Shown piece by piece: positions 6,607 through 14,749 of a DNA stretch of 35,736 bases; position 1 is the first letter of the stretch; every line of letters begins with the position of its first letter. The position numbers and the translations under genes were made by a program. The notes under the pieces were generated by a model. The model did no database searches and was not told the DNA's origin. It worked only from the letters and a program-made list of their open reading frames with translations. Origin of the DNA: a virus. Where the stretch lies: positions 1-35,736 of IMG/VR virus record IMGVR_UViG_3300017730_003473; one strand, 5' to 3'.

Positions 6607-7581
6607 ATGGAATTGGACTTTTCTAAGAAAATCAAAGAATTTTTGGAGCAAACTGAAGCTGCAAAGCGAGGTGGGCCAAAAAGTGGAGCGCAAACACCTG
6701 CAAAACCATCAGAACGAAAGAAAGGTTCTAGTAAAAATAAGAAAGGTTCTGCTGGTGGTAAAGGGGGTTCAATTACATTTTCTGCAAAAGTCGTCCAGTC
6801 CTTAAAAAATAAAGTAGCCGAACATAATGAGAAGCATTCTAAAAAAGTGACTCTTGGGCAGCTTAAAAAGATTTATCGTCGTGGTGCAGGGGCTTTCTCC
6901 TCCAGCCACCGTCCGGGAAAAACTAGAGGTCAGTGGGCTATGGCTCGCGTAAATATGTTCCTTAAAATGGTTAGAGGCGGTAAAGTAAAGAAGTCCTACC
7001 GTGCTGCTGATCAAGACGTAGCTAAGGGGTCAGAAGATTATTACATTCAAGCAGAGTCGGAAGCTTTTATTGACTTTGAGCATATAGAGTTCGATGTGGC
7101 TCACATTGATTTAGTTAAGGTGGGTGCTAACGAATGGGAGCAGGATGATTGCACTGAAGATTTAGAATATACTGAGGCTGAAAAGAAAAACCTTAATAAA
7201 CCGTTCCGTTTGAAGGATGGTAAGAAAAAATTTGGCGTTTATGTTAAAAACCCTAAAACAGGTAATATTGTAATGGTTAAGTTCGGAGATCCAAACATGG
7301 AAATAAAGCGTGACGATCCAGATCGTCGTAGGAACTTTAGGGCGCGTCACAAGTGTGATACCGCTAAAGATAAGATGACTCCTCGCTATTGGAGTTGTAA
7401 ATTCTGGTCTAAGCGGCCAGTAAGTTCTATGGCTTCTGAAGATGTTATAGCTTGGGATGACGAAGAAAAGTTTTCTGAGTGGGGTTGGGATGACGAAGGA
7501 TTCTCTACTGAAGAAGAGATGCTTGCAAACCTTTCTGATCTCCCCTCTACCGTAGAGATTATTGAAGAAGACGAGATTTAA
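6607..7581 (+). CDS. Basic two-domain phage protein with a KFGDPNM...FRARHKCDTAKDK motif
   Basis: I start this at ATG 6607; an in-frame TTG at 6565 overlaps nrdA and is less likely. The 324-residue product has a Lys/Gly/Ser-rich linker (about 20-60), then a basic helical domain with VTLGQLKKIYRRGAGAFSSS and QWAMARVNMFLKM (about 85-130), then a domain with GVYVKNPKTGNIVMVKFGD and the phrase FRARHKCDTAKDKMTPRYWS, and a long acidic tail. The last two blocks match uncharacterised domains common in large phages (DUF5824 and DUF5872 types by memory; the numbers need checking), often found in structural or head-related proteins. A role in the virion or in DNA packaging is possible but not shown. It lies between nrdA and the glycan cassette. 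Confidence 0.65.
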   Translation: MELDFSKKIKEFLEQTEAAKRGGPKSGAQTPAKPSERKKGSSKNKKGSAGGKGGSITFSAKVVQSLKNKVAEHNEKHSKKVTLGQLKKIYRRGAGAFSSSHRPGKTRGQWAMARVNMFLKMVRGGKVKKSYRAADQDVAKGSEDYYIQAESEAFIDFEHIEFDVAHIDLVKVGANEWEQDDCTEDLEYTEAEKKNLNKPFRLKDGKKKFGVYVKNPKTGNIVMVKFGDPNMEIKRDDPDRRRNFRARHKCDTAKDKMTPRYWSCKFWSKRPVSSMASEDVIAWDDEEKFSEWGWDDEGFSTEEEMLANLSDLPSTVEIIEEDEI

Positions 7582-7589
7582 AGTATAAT
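7562..7589 (+). promoter_or_regulatory. Sigma-70-like promoter before the glycan cassette
   Basis: TTGAAG (7562-7567), a 16-base spacer and a perfect TATAAT (7584-7589). The start codon at 7601 is 11 bases further on, so any leader would be only a few bases long. It lies over the end of the preceding gene and could drive the glycan cassette. Confidence 0.6.
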
Positions 7590-7600
7590 CATGCATTAGC

Positions 7601-8401
7601 ATGAGAGATACTATAGCCGTTTATTCTTTGTGGCGGGATAGCGAACCGCATTTATCTAAAACTCTTAGTCAACTAGAGGATCTAGAGGATTTAGATTATG
7701 ATTTTGAGTACTATTTTTACGAAAATGACTCAAAAGATTCTACTGTAGCTTTACTGGAAAGTTGGCTTGAAGGCAGATCCCATAAGTTTCTTCATGAGGA
7801 TTTAGATGCTGAAAGTTTTGGAAGTGTCCAAAATATAGAGAGGATGCAAATGCTTTGCGGCTTCAGGAACAAATGTAAAGATTTACTCAAAAACAGTTCT
7901 TCAAAGTATACCTTAATGATAGACTCTGACATTAATTTCGACAAGAATAATTTAGAATCTCATTTGAATCTTATAGACTCGTTAGAAGATGCGGTATTAG
8001 TAACCCCGAATATCAGGCAGAATATACCTGATTATACTTTTGAAGTGACCTCGGACTCTTACTATGATGTATACCCTTTGTTAGATAGATCAAATAATAG
8101 AGGGTTATACTGGACAGACTGCCCATTTAAAAACGGGCTAGATAGAATGAATTGGTCTTTGGGAAACCCAATAAAATGTAATTCAGCGTTTGGAGGCTTT
8201 GCATTATCATACACAGATATAATCAAACAGGTAAAATGGTCAACTGACGGAGAATGCGATCATGTAAATTTCTGTAAAGAATTGTCAGCTTTTGGTTCTA
8301 TTTATGTAGATCCAATGAATAAAGTTAATGTAGAGATTGATTTGTCCAAACATAATTTAGATAGATTCAAAAATATAGCCCAGCAGCAGCTAAATGTATA
8401 A
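7601..8401 (+). CDS. GT-A glycosyltransferase, GT69/CAP59-like
   Basis: A 266-residue protein with a GT-A fold reading. ENDSKDST (41-48) after a beta strand, and LMIDSDINF (105-113) with a DxD metal/nucleotide-sugar motif, match the ENDSxDxT and DxD pattern of CAP59-type mannosyltransferases (GT69). C-terminally, CNSAFGGFALSYTDI resembles the acceptor region of these enzymes. Donor and acceptor are unknown. It is the first gene of an 11-gene glycan cassette running to 16051 and overlaps the next gene by eight bases. No membrane segment is visible, so it is a cytoplasmic enzyme. Confidence 0.75.
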   Translation: MRDTIAVYSLWRDSEPHLSKTLSQLEDLEDLDYDFEYYFYENDSKDSTVALLESWLEGRSHKFLHEDLDAESFGSVQNIERMQMLCGFRNKCKDLLKNSSSKYTLMIDSDINFDKNNLESHLNLIDSLEDAVLVTPNIRQNIPDYTFEVTSDSYYDVYPLLDRSNNRGLYWTDCPFKNGLDRMNWSLGNPIKCNSAFGGFALSYTDIIKQVKWSTDGECDHVNFCKELSAFGSIYVDPMNKVNVEIDLSKHNLDRFKNIAQQQLNV

Positions 8402-9143
8402 TTCTGACATATCCATAATAATCACGGGTCCGATAGATGACAGAACTTTCGAGTCTATAGATAGTTATTATGATCAAGGATTTGAAGAGGTAATTGTATC
8501 AACTTGGAAAGACGAAGATTTAAGTTTGCTTAATAAGACTAAAAAAGAATATAAATTAATTTTAAGTGAATATCCAGAGAATCTTAATGAGATAAATAAT
8601 CAAGGCTGTCGTTTTTTTCAAGCCTTCACAACTTGGAAAGGAAGTAGATTAGTCACAAAAAAATACTGTATTAGAGCTAGAAGCGATGAACTCTACCCAG
8701 ATCTTTCTGCGTTTGTAGAAAACATGAGGGATAATCCTCAAAAAGTTCATACTACAGATAATGGATTTTGGAAAATGCATAACTTTTGTTTTTCTTCTCA
8801 CCTGTTCGGTGGTAAAACCGAAGTTATTAAGGAAGGCTGTTTTATGATGGTGTTAAACGCAGAAAAAACCTTCTTAGATAATATACAGTTGGATTACCCA
8901 GAGCAATGCTTTGGTTTTTATTTTTTGTTGGCTAATGGCTGTGATATAAGAGTTAATCCTTGGAAACAGGCGTTCTACGAGAATGTTTTTATAACCCCAT
9001 GTAAAGACTTGCCGGGGCATCTTCATTCTGGCCAATCCTTTACTGGGTATAGGTTCAAAAGGAACACGGATTACCCTAATAATAGACCAGATAGACATCA
9101 AAGAGAGCGATTGTATCAATCATGCGAGGAATTTTTATGTTGA
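8394..9143 (+). CDS. WavE-type lipopolysaccharide synthesis protein
   Basis: A 249-residue protein with the landmarks of the WavE family: IIITGPIDDRTFESIDSY at the N-terminus (8-25), VIVSTWKDED (33-42), and KKYCIRARSDELYP (89-102), which is the KxRxD segment of that family. WavE was defined in Vibrio cholerae core-oligosaccharide synthesis and is predicted to be a GT-A glycosyltransferase. Here it would add a sugar in phage-directed glycan synthesis. It overlaps the preceding glycosyltransferase by eight bases. Its stop lies inside the -35 box of the promoter for the next gene. Confidence 0.75.
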   Translation: MYNSDISIIITGPIDDRTFESIDSYYDQGFEEVIVSTWKDEDLSLLNKTKKEYKLILSEYPENLNEINNQGCRFFQAFTTWKGSRLVTKKYCIRARSDELYPDLSAFVENMRDNPQKVHTTDNGFWKMHNFCFSSHLFGGKTEVIKEGCFMMVLNAEKTFLDNIQLDYPEQCFGFYFLLANGCDIRVNPWKQAFYENVFITPCKDLPGHLHSGQSFTGYRFKRNTDYPNNRPDRHQRERLYQSCEEFLC

Positions 9144-9167
9144 CTTTCCTTTTAAAATAAATACTAT
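9140..9167 (+). promoter_or_regulatory. Promoter TTGACT-N16-TACTAT directly before neuB
   Basis: TTGACT (9140-9145), a 16-base spacer and TACTAT (9162-9167). The neuB ATG at 9175 is eight bases past the -10, where the transcript would begin, so the mRNA is predicted to be leaderless. No Shine-Dalgarno is present in this gap. Confidence 0.65.
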
Positions 9168-9174
9168 TCTTAGT

Positions 9175-10008
9175 ATGGAAGAGACTTATATCATTTCGGA
9201 GATTGGCATTAATCACAACGGAGATCTAGATATAGCTAAGAAGCTTATTGATATTTCTGCTGCAGCTGGCTGCGATGCGGTCAAGTTTCAAAAAAGAAAT
9301 CCAGATGTTTGCGTCCCAGAACATCAAAAGTCTGTCATGCGTGACACTCCTTGGGGAGAGATGACATATCTTGATTACAAATACAAGGTTGAGTTTGGCA
9401 AAGAAGAGTATGATGAGATTGACCGTTACTGTAAAGAGAAAGGTATATCTTGGAGTGCTTCACCTTGGGATTTAGATAGCTTAGAGTTCTTAAATCAATA
9501 TGATATTCCATTCATCAAGATAGCTTCTGCTAGCATTACAGATAAAGAGCTTCTAAAGAAAACTTGTGAGACTGGTAAAAAAGTCATTATCTCTACAGGT
9601 ATGAGTTCTGAAGAGGAGATTGATGAAGCTGTTGATATCCTGAAAGATAACGCTTCGGATTATGCAGTTTTGCACTGCAACTCGTCTTATCCCGCTCCAA
9701 TAGAAGAATTGAATCTCTCTTGTGTTAAAACTTTAAAAGATAAGTACGGATGTCAAGTTGGTTACAGTGGGCATGAATTCCGACTTGGCACTACAGTCGC
9801 TGCTGTTTATCTTGGGGCTACTATTATTGAGCGTCATGTAACTCTTGACAGGACCATGTGGGGTTCCGATCATATGGCTTCAGTTGAACCTCAAGGTCTC
9901 TTCAAACTTGTCAGTGGTATTAGAGAGTTGGAACAGTCTTTCGGAGATGGGAAGATTTCAGTTACAGAAACTGAAGCTGAAGTGAGAAAAAAACTTAGGA
10001 ATAGTTAA
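9175..10008 (+). CDS. neuB: NeuB-type nonulosonic (sialic) acid synthase without SAF domain
   Basis: A 277-residue TIM-barrel enzyme that condenses phosphoenolpyruvate with an N-acylated hexosamine (ManNAc-like) to a nine-carbon acid. Motifs: SEIGINHNGD (8-17), AVKFQKRNP (35-43), KIASASITD (115-123), and metal-binding histidines H200 (GYSGHEFRLG) and H221 (IERHVTLDR) followed by GSDHMASVEP. The usual protein has about 345 residues; this one stops at RKKLRNS, just where the C-terminal SAF (antifreeze-like) domain should begin. Because that domain lids the partner subunit's active site, activity may be altered, or a separate protein may supply it. Whether the product is sialic, legionaminic or pseudaminic acid cannot be told. 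It is followed directly (TAATG) by a CstI-like transferase. Confidence 0.92.
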   Translation: MEETYIISEIGINHNGDLDIAKKLIDISAAAGCDAVKFQKRNPDVCVPEHQKSVMRDTPWGEMTYLDYKYKVEFGKEEYDEIDRYCKEKGISWSASPWDLDSLEFLNQYDIPFIKIASASITDKELLKKTCETGKKVIISTGMSSEEEIDEAVDILKDNASDYAVLHCNSSYPAPIEELNLSCVKTLKDKYGCQVGYSGHEFRLGTTVAAVYLGATIIERHVTLDRTMWGSDHMASVEPQGLFKLVSGIRELEQSFGDGKISVTETEAEVRKKLRNS

Positions 10009-10829
10009 TGGATCTTTACAGGAAAGATATTTTCCAAGGAGGCTGGTTTTCTTTTCATTCTACAGTTTCAGATTGGGTAAAGACATCTAAAAAGTTACAA
10101 ACAGCCTTTTTCAAGAGCTTTATGTTCAATGAAGTTTTTGGGGAATCTGAGGTCACCGATGAGCTTTTAATAAAATCGGATATAGATTTTAGCTTCATAA
10201 AAGATAAATCTGTTTTAGTTATTGGAGGTGGACCATCCTCTAAAACACTAACAGATAATCAAATAAAATCCTACGATCTAGTTTTTAGCTGTAATCATTT
10301 TTTTAAGAACGATTTGCTAAAAAAACATAAGATTCATTTAGCTTTAATTGGTGATGAAGTTAATTTTAATGATCCTGAGTTTTTAGATTATGTTAATAAC
10401 CATAATCCTATCCTAGGCTTTGATCATTCGGCTAGGAGGCCAGCTTTTAATTTATTAAAACTTAAGGAGAGTTACCCTTTATGTTTTATTTGGCTAACTA
10501 GATATTTTTCAAGGCTTGGTTATGTCCCTAGAGCTTGTGTGTTAGCTAAATTATTTGGAGCATCGAAGATAGATTTTATAGGTTTAGATGGATTCAGAAC
10601 TAACGAACACTTTTTTGAGAAGGATAAAAGCCCTCCTCCATTCAATGATGTAAAAGAGTTCCAAGATCAGATGAGGGTATTTTGTGAATATATGTTAAAC
10701 TGTCTAAAAATTGAAGTTGAGAATTTCAACGATTTATCCAGTAATAATATTTATGAAGGGATATTAGAGGATGTTAAACTTAGTTATGAAAACGGCACTA
10801 TATTACAATGGGCTAATTGGAGCGCTTAA
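10008..10829 (+). CDS. GT42/DUF115-like sugar transferase, copy 1
   Basis: A 273-residue protein. Residues 68-100 contain SVLVIGGGPSSKT and LVFSCNHFFKND, which correspond to the AGNGPSL and FRCNQFYFE motifs of Campylobacter CstI/CstII sialyltransferases (GT42) and to the related DUF115/Maf nonulosonate transferases. Further on, GASKIDFIGLDGF corresponds to their GIDFY strand. Known members transfer CMP-activated nonulosonates to glycans or flagellin. It overlaps neuB by one base (TAATG), which supports use of the NeuB product. A second, clearly related copy is at 13303. Acceptor is unknown. The family call is from motifs only; a pterin-kinase MptE-like protein shares the same Rossmann start and is the alternative. 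Confidence 0.65.
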   Translation: MDLYRKDIFQGGWFSFHSTVSDWVKTSKKLQTAFFKSFMFNEVFGESEVTDELLIKSDIDFSFIKDKSVLVIGGGPSSKTLTDNQIKSYDLVFSCNHFFKNDLLKKHKIHLALIGDEVNFNDPEFLDYVNNHNPILGFDHSARRPAFNLLKLKESYPLCFIWLTRYFSRLGYVPRACVLAKLFGASKIDFIGLDGFRTNEHFFEKDKSPPPFNDVKEFQDQMRVFCEYMLNCLKIEVENFNDLSSNNIYEGILEDVKLSYENGTILQWANWSA

Positions 10830-10857
10830 CAACTTTTTAAGTAATAAATAAAACAAA

Positions 10858-11772
10858 ATGTCGCAAGTAAACTTTAATAATAGCCAGAGTTATCTTTTAG
10901 AAACAGATTACGATCTTTTTTATAAGGTGACTGGTTCCACTATAGAGGGATTAGAACAAGAAATAAAAAACAATTCAGCTACTCATTCAGAGGTTTATAG
11001 TTCAAAAAAATTCGTAAACAACGAAAACTTAAATAAATTGGGTTTACATGTCTATAGGGTTTTGCTAGCTAGAAGAGTTTATGAAAAAAGGGCTGAAGGC
11101 AATGATGACTTTGATAAAAATGGATTTAAAGTTTATGAAAACTTCTTACCAGAACAGTTATTCAATAATTTAGTCTCTGTTTTTAAAAATGAAGTTGAAC
11201 CCAATCACCAAAAAGGGGGCGTGATACCTGTAAACCCTAAACCTTTCTTGCAGATGCCTCGATTATTAGATATAATTAAAAAATCTTCGCATATTTCAGA
11301 TTTTAAATTTAGTTTTCCTAACGCTAGTTTTTGGCATGTGTTACAAAAAGAAAATGATGATCAAGCTAAATATCACTCAGATACTTTTCAACCAACAATA
11401 AAGTGTTGGGTTTATTTAGATGATGTCGCAATTAACAATGGTCCATTTCATTTCGTCCCAAAAAGTCATATTGTAGATGAAAACAGGTTAAGATGGGAAA
11501 AAGAGAACTCTTTATCCGAAGAGGGTTCTGAACTTTGGAGGCAGAGAGACGGTAAAGGAGGCTCATTTAGAGTTTTAAAAGATTCAACAGTAGAAGAAGA
11601 GGATATTTTTATTAAAAATATGGGTTACACCCCACTACCTATGGTTGGTAAGAAAAATTCACTGGTAGTTGCTGATACATTTGGCCTTCATAAAAGAGGT
11701 TTAGGAGACATAGGGACTTATAGAAGCTCTCTAACTCTAGAGTATCGGCCCCAACCATTTTACATTTACTAA
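10858..11772 (+). CDS. Phytanoyl-CoA dioxygenase-like (PhyH) Fe(II)/2-oxoglutarate oxygenase
   Basis: A 304-residue protein with the PhyH iron triad: H173 and D175 (KYHSDTF) and H278 (FGLHKRG), plus R289 for 2-oxoglutarate binding. The family's GPFHFVPKSH turn is at 196-205. Such enzymes hydroxylate small molecules, lipids or sugars. In a glycan cassette it may hydroxylate a sugar or a carried acyl group, but the substrate cannot be read. An N-terminal stretch of about 85 residues precedes the catalytic domain. The 28-base gap before it is AT-rich and has no clear -35; the stop overlaps the next gene as TAATG. Confidence 0.85.
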   Translation: MSQVNFNNSQSYLLETDYDLFYKVTGSTIEGLEQEIKNNSATHSEVYSSKKFVNNENLNKLGLHVYRVLLARRVYEKRAEGNDDFDKNGFKVYENFLPEQLFNNLVSVFKNEVEPNHQKGGVIPVNPKPFLQMPRLLDIIKKSSHISDFKFSFPNASFWHVLQKENDDQAKYHSDTFQPTIKCWVYLDDVAINNGPFHFVPKSHIVDENRLRWEKENSLSEEGSELWRQRDGKGGSFRVLKDSTVEEEDIFIKNMGYTPLPMVGKKNSLVVADTFGLHKRGLGDIGTYRSSLTLEYRPQPFYIY

Positions 11773-12530
11773 TGATGTTGTCACAAAAAGAAATAAAACA
11801 ATGTTTAGATGAGCATAAACTCATAAGAGAGAAATACCTATCCAAAGAATGCTTGTTATCTTGCTTTACAAATTCTAGCCCGAGAGGTATAACGATTTCT
11901 CTTGAAGATTTTTTAAACAATGAAAAACATTTAAACTGGTTGCCGGATAGAAAAAGTTTTTTCAACTCGATGAATAGTTCTGGTAAATTTTCATACGAAA
12001 ACGATAATTGTAATTTTTTAGAAATAGGAACAGCTGATGGAGCTAACGCATTGAGAATAAGTAAAGAATTTTCTCCTAAAAAATTGTGGTTAATTGATCC
12101 GTATGAGTTTCAGAATGACAGATCAGCGGATAGAGGTCACAATCAAATGATTCATAATAGAGCTTTCAATAAAGCTAAAAACATTCTACACGATCAAAGT
12201 TGTGAATTTATAGTAAATTACTCAAAGAATGTTGTGGATAGGTTTAAAGATGAGTTTTTTGATTTTATTTACGTAGATGGTGATCATTCATATGAAGGTT
12301 GTAAAGCGGATTTAGATATGTACTACCCTAAATTAAAAAAAGGAGGAGTAATGAGTGGTCATGATTTTACTGGAACAAAAAAATCAATGAAATTAAAAGG
12401 TTTTGGGGTCCAAAAAGCGGTTTGCGAATTTTTAAACAAAAACTCCAAAAAGCTAGATTTTATTACAATTTGTATTGAAACTGAAAAACCCGAAATCATT
12501 CTTCCTTTTGATTGGGGCTTCATAAAATGA
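11772..12530 (+). CDS. Class I SAM-dependent methyltransferase (Methyltransf_24-like)
   Basis: A 252-residue protein with the Rossmann SAM-binding motif NFLEIGTADGANAL (81-94), a conserved acidic LIDPYE (107-112), and FIYVDGDHSYEG (165-176) followed by YYPKLKKGGVMSGHDF, the typical pattern of Methyltransf_24 enzymes found in capsule and O-antigen loci. It probably O-methylates a sugar. Two adjacent ATG codons (11772 and 11775) are possible starts; the first overlaps the upstream stop. The end overlaps the next gene as ATGA. Confidence 0.85.
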   Translation: MMLSQKEIKQCLDEHKLIREKYLSKECLLSCFTNSSPRGITISLEDFLNNEKHLNWLPDRKSFFNSMNSSGKFSYENDNCNFLEIGTADGANALRISKEFSPKKLWLIDPYEFQNDRSADRGHNQMIHNRAFNKAKNILHDQSCEFIVNYSKNVVDRFKDEFFDFIYVDGDHSYEGCKADLDMYYPKLKKGGVMSGHDFTGTKKSMKLKGFGVQKAVCEFLNKNSKKLDFITICIETEKPEIILPFDWGFIK

Positions 12531-13303
12531 AAACGGCGTTATGTTATAGTGGTCAAATCGGAGCTTTTAACAAAGCTTTAAATTCACAAAACCAATCATT
12601 CATGGATGATGTAGATGATATCTACGCTTACACATCTAATGTCGTTTCGCATAAGACTTTGAACAGTCCCCAGCTAAGACCTAGTTCAGAAGTTTATGAG
12701 TATCTTAAGAATGGTGAAGGGTGGAGAAAAAATCAGCCTTCATACGGGGTAGTTTACAAGATTAAGGATTCCCAAGTTGAGGGCTTACTGGCTCTTGTAA
12801 AAACAAAAAAACAATTTATAGAAGATGAATCTTTAGAAGAAGCGCTTAATGATTCAAACATGTCAAAGTGGCAATGGCTTAGAAAAAGACAGTTATGGAA
12901 AATGTATCAATGCCACCAAATGATTGAAGGTGACTATGATATTATTATCCGGTGCAGGTTTGAGTTTAATCCTTTTGTGAAAATACCTATAAAAGAGATT
13001 TATGAAACCCACAACTCTGAAGACAAGATATTTTTATTTGGCGGGTGGAATTGCGTCGCCCCAATGATTTTCATGGATAAGTTCATGTGCGATGGCTTTG
13101 CGTTTGGGTCTCCTAAAGCTATGGGCGTCTTTTCCTCTTTATACTTACAGGAGAAAGCTTATCCCTACGACCCAAAATATAAAGATTGTTGGGTTAGGTT
13201 TGGAGATAACGTCGAATATCAATTGGAAAAGCATTTAAAAAAACACGGTATTGAATTAGTATATATAGGGGACAAGAGGTCAATGTACCATTTACAGAGA
13301 TAA
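12527..13303 (+). CDS. Putative glycosyltransferase-like protein, KTALCYSGQ family
   Basis: I take ATG 12527, which forms an ATGA overlap with the methyltransferase stop; an upstream in-frame TTG (12512) is less likely. The 258-residue product starts MKTALCYSGQIGAFNKAL, a beta strand and loop seen in sugar-transferase-like proteins of O-antigen and capsule loci. YDIIIRCRFEFNPF (about 137-150) resembles the KxRxD segment of WavE-type enzymes, with the last Asp changed. FGSPKAMGVFSSL follows the plan of the acceptor side of GT-A enzymes. The function is inferred mostly from this and from its neighbours. It is followed by the second GT42-like gene with a TAATG overlap. Confidence 0.55.
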   Translation: MKTALCYSGQIGAFNKALNSQNQSFMDDVDDIYAYTSNVVSHKTLNSPQLRPSSEVYEYLKNGEGWRKNQPSYGVVYKIKDSQVEGLLALVKTKKQFIEDESLEEALNDSNMSKWQWLRKRQLWKMYQCHQMIEGDYDIIIRCRFEFNPFVKIPIKEIYETHNSEDKIFLFGGWNCVAPMIFMDKFMCDGFAFGSPKAMGVFSSLYLQEKAYPYDPKYKDCWVRFGDNVEYQLEKHLKKHGIELVYIGDKRSMYHLQR

Positions 13304-14079
13304 TGAAAACGTGGGAAAATTGTGAAGATAAAACTGAAGCCACCTTCGTGTCTTCTGAAGATAGGTTTGTTGAGAGCGTCAGAGGTCTAAGTTGGTTAGA
13401 GCCTCAAAACATAAAAAAGTCATCATTTAAATGCACCAGCAATTACATTTATGAGGATATAAAAGATTTTAATAAATTTAAAAATTCTAAGATATTGGTT
13501 GTTGGTGGTGGGCCATCGTCAAGTAGTTTGCAATTTGAACGAAAAGATTATGACTATATATTCTCTTGTAACCATTTTTTTAAGTGTGAAAAATTCAAAG
13601 ATATAAATCTGGATGTTTTGTTTGTGGGCAATGAAGTGAATACTTTTTCCATTCAATTCTTAGAATATTGTCGGAGGAGTCCGACTTATCTAGCTGTAGA
13701 AGATTTAAAAGAAAAATTAGCTCATTTACACTGCTTAATGCATTTTTTCCCTGAAAAAACCTTTTTATGTTCAAGTAGGTATCAAAGTAAATTCACAGGA
13801 ACGGCTTCTAAGATGGTAATTTTCGCTCTAGAGCTAGGCGCAAACCAAGTGGACTTTGTAGGCGTTGATGGGGTAGCTCCAGATTTTAAGTCTGGACAAT
13901 TGGTACCTCATGGATTTGAAAATAAGAAGTTATTCAGGAAGAAAAAGATATCAAAGTACTCAGATGTCATAAGGCACTATAAACATTTTGACGCTTACAT
14001 CAGAGATTTTTACCCTAACTGCAAGATAAACAATCTAGGGCGGTTTAATAAATATAATTATTCTTATGAAGGACATTAG
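13303..14079 (+). CDS. GT42/DUF115-like sugar transferase, copy 2
   Basis: A 258-residue paralogue of the protein at 10008. Shared blocks are ILVVGGGPSSSSL (64-76), YIFSCNHFFKCEKF (85-98), a VLFVGNEVN strand, and GANQVDFVGVDG, all in the same order and spacing as in copy 1. The same GT42 and DUF115 comparison applies, with the CN pair of SCNHFF matching the CNQFY motif of CstII. The two copies differ clearly along most of their length, so the duplication is old or they were acquired separately, and they could use different acceptors. It overlaps the NeuA-like gene by 14 bases, which links it to an activated nonulosonate donor. Confidence 0.65.
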   Translation: MKTWENCEDKTEATFVSSEDRFVESVRGLSWLEPQNIKKSSFKCTSNYIYEDIKDFNKFKNSKILVVGGGPSSSSLQFERKDYDYIFSCNHFFKCEKFKDINLDVLFVGNEVNTFSIQFLEYCRRSPTYLAVEDLKEKLAHLHCLMHFFPEKTFLCSSRYQSKFTGTASKMVIFALELGANQVDFVGVDGVAPDFKSGQLVPHGFENKKLFRKKKISKYSDVIRHYKHFDAYIRDFYPNCKINNLGRFNKYNYSYEGH

Positions 14080-14749
14080 TGACATAGCTGTAATCGTGCA
14101 AGCTCGACTCAACTCAGAGAGAGTCCCGAAGAAAATGACTAGATCTTTTTGTGGCTCTAATCTTTTCGAGATAGGATTACAGAAACTTTTTAAATCAACA
14201 ATCGTCCCGTCAGCCAATGTTTTTGCTTCCGTATATGAACAAGAGTTAATTGATATAGCTAATGACAACGGCGCTCAGGTTTACAAAAGAAGTTTCGATT
14301 CTGCTAATAATGATAATTCATTACAAAAAATTTATGAATGGCATGACAAGCTCCCTTATAAATATGTTATAAAGGTAAATCTATGTTCACCTCTTTTAAA
14401 AATAGAAACAATAGATTCTTTTGTTGAGACTTTTCTTAACCAAGAGGAAGATAACCTTTTTGGGGTTATTGAACAAAAAGACTACTTCTGGGATAATAAA
14501 GGTAAGTTGATTACTCCTTGGCCTGAAGACCAGACAATAATGAACACAAAAGCTGTTACCGAAACATACAAAGCTGCTCACGTTTTATATGCCTCTAGAT
14601 TAGATCTAATATCTAAAAACATGTTTATGGGAGACTTCCAAAAAGAAGGAGGCATCAAACTTTACCCGATGGAAGAGTTAGAGTGCTTCGATATTGACTA
14701 TGAGTGGCAGTTTAAAACAGCAGAATTACTTTATGACAATATATGTTGA
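14066..14749 (+). CDS. neuA: NeuA-like acylneuraminate cytidylyltransferase
   Basis: A 227-residue nucleotidyltransferase. The N-terminal IAVIVQARLNSERVPKKM (8-25) is the CTP-binding motif of CMP-sialic acid synthetases and their spore-coat SpsF-like relatives. Near the end ECFDIDYEWQFKTAELL matches the DIDTxxDFxxAE motif of NeuA proteins. These enzymes activate a nonulosonate with CTP, making the CMP-sugar donor used by GT42 transferases. With NeuB and two GT42-like proteins nearby, the cassette has the make, activate and transfer steps. SpsF-like proteins with another substrate are the alternative. It overlaps the preceding gene by 14 bases and the following HAD gene by 17 bases. Confidence 0.8.
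   Translation: MKDISDIAVIVQARLNSERVPKKMTRSFCGSNLFEIGLQKLFKSTIVPSANVFASVYEQELIDIANDNGAQVYKRSFDSANNDNSLQKIYEWHDKLPYKYVIKVNLCSPLLKIETIDSFVETFLNQEEDNLFGVIEQKDYFWDNKGKLITPWPEDQTIMNTKAVTETYKAAHVLYASRLDLISKNMFMGDFQKEGGIKLYPMEELECFDIDYEWQFKTAELLYDNIC

Noticed and set aside
7162-7602. Minus-strand frame of 146 codons
   Set aside because: It lies antisense to the gene at 6607-7581, which has clear domain motifs; the product looks like a hydrophobic shadow.
10842-10850. TAATAAATA before the PhyH gene as a promoter
   Set aside because: There is no -35 at normal distance, and AT-rich gaps easily give such matches.
12512-12526. TTG start for the KTALCYSGQ protein
   Set aside because: The ATG at 12527 forms the usual ATGA overlap, and the recognisable strand starts right after it.
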